A stretch of DNA of 64,000 bases from Photobacterium sp. DA100 (GTDB lineage Bacteria; Pseudomonadota; Gammaproteobacteria; Enterobacterales; Vibrionaceae). This document shows, piece by piece, positions 63,547-64,000 of the stretch; position 1 is the stretch's first letter; each line of letters starts with the position of its first letter. A program made the position numbers and the translations under genes. The stretch lies in the NCBI RefSeq assembly GCF_029223585.1, contig NZ_CP119423.1:2914001-2978000 (forward strand). The letters run 5' to 3'. The notes beneath the pieces were generated by a model. The model was given only the letters and a program-made list of their open reading frames with translations, was not told the origin of the DNA and did not search any database.

Positions 63547-64000
63547 TTAGATAATGATCAGCTGGCCTTCAATCGCACCAGCTTGTTTCAATGCCTGCAG
63601 AATCGCCATCAGATCTGACGGTGCCGCGCCAACCTGATTCACAGCCCGAACCAGATCATCGAGTGTCACGCCCGGTTCGAACAAAAACATCCGCGAATCT
63701 TCTTCGGTCACCGTGATCTCACTATTGGGCACCACCACCGTTTGCCCTCCGGAGAACGCGTTCGGCTGGCTGGCCGACAGGTTTTCCTTGATGGACACCG
63801 TCATACCGCCATGGGTAATGGCGGCAGGCTTCAAACGAACATGCTGGCCAATAACAATGGTGCCGGTACGCGAGTTGACAATGATCCTCGCCCCCGAATC
63901 TGCCGTTTCGAATTCAACATTCTCAATGGTGGAAAGAAAAGCCACCCGCTGGCTGACATCACGCGGGGCGCGCACGCGAACCGATGTAGCATCCATTGCC
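63547..64000 (-). CDS. flgI: Flagellar P-ring protein FlgI (partial, C-terminal part)
   Basis: The last approximately 151 residues of the P-ring protein, which forms the bushing around the rod in the peptidoglycan. The rest lies off the right edge. Visible family sequence includes [32 protein letters not shown] and the C-terminus [38 protein letters not shown]. It ends 14 bp before flgJ. Confidence 0.96.
   Translation of the reverse strand, partial: AMDATSVRVRAPRDVSQRVAFLSTIENVEFETADSGARIIVNSRTGTIVIGQHVRLKPAAITHGGMTVSIKENLSASQPNAFSGGQTVVVPNSEITVTEEDSRMFLFEPGVTLDDLVRAVNQVGAAPSDLMAILQALKQAGAIEGQLIII

Overview
The window looks like chromosomal DNA of a marine gammaproteobacterium of the Vibrionaceae, probably Photobacterium or a near relative; the genus is my inference. 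The main reason is gene order: a complete polar-flagellum and chemotaxis cluster (flgI-flgJ // flgK-flgL-flagellin-flaG-fliD-flaI-fliS-flrABC-fliEFGHIJK-fliLMNOPQR-flhBAFG-fliA-cheYZAB-parC-parP-cheW) runs directly into a ccmABCDEFGHI cytochrome c maturation operon, as in Vibrio cholerae.

Layout. 1-2335: the 3' part of cysN is cut off by the window edge, and cysD follows. A four-helix-bundle (S23 / 23S rRNA intervening-sequence family) gene is wedged between the two. 2581-6040: a wzc-wza pair for polysaccharide export, with an ops (RfaH-type) element upstream of wza. 6900-11208: a divergent yjbEFGH-like exopolysaccharide operon. 11646-14929: a small membrane ORF, yfcL, epmC, a second four-helix-bundle gene and mlaA. 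15135-22470: ccmI to ccmA, on the minus strand. 22943-63532: the chemotaxis and flagellar genes, almost all on the minus strand, ending in a partial flgI at the right edge. Regulation can be read in part from sequence: sigma54-type sites precede flrBC, flhA and flgK, a sigma28 (FliA) promoter precedes the flagellin, and several intrinsic terminators delimit the operons.

The unusual part is a dispersed family of perfect short tandem arrays, almost always of 7 bp (8 bp in two cases), found only between genes. Each array has its own unit (GAGCTAC, CAGCTAT, GATCCTA, TAGGAAC, GGGTCCT, GGGTACT, GGGTTCT and others), and many units are one or two substitutions apart. Two arrays with different units share the same approximately 75-bp flank, so there is a mobile or copied element larger than the array. 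Both four-helix-bundle genes in the window abut arrays: one is bracketed by two arrays, and the other has an array running into its stop codon. I treat the arrays plus the S23-like protein as the best candidate for an undescribed system here. No reverse transcriptase, transposase or recombinase is visible in the window, so how the arrays are made is open.

The flagellar, chemotaxis and ccm regions are otherwise conventional. Exceptions are a triple repeat in the CheA linker, an orphan ORF between flgK and flgJ, a large flagellin with an 8-bp array just upstream of its promoter, and an inverted repeat in the flhA leader.
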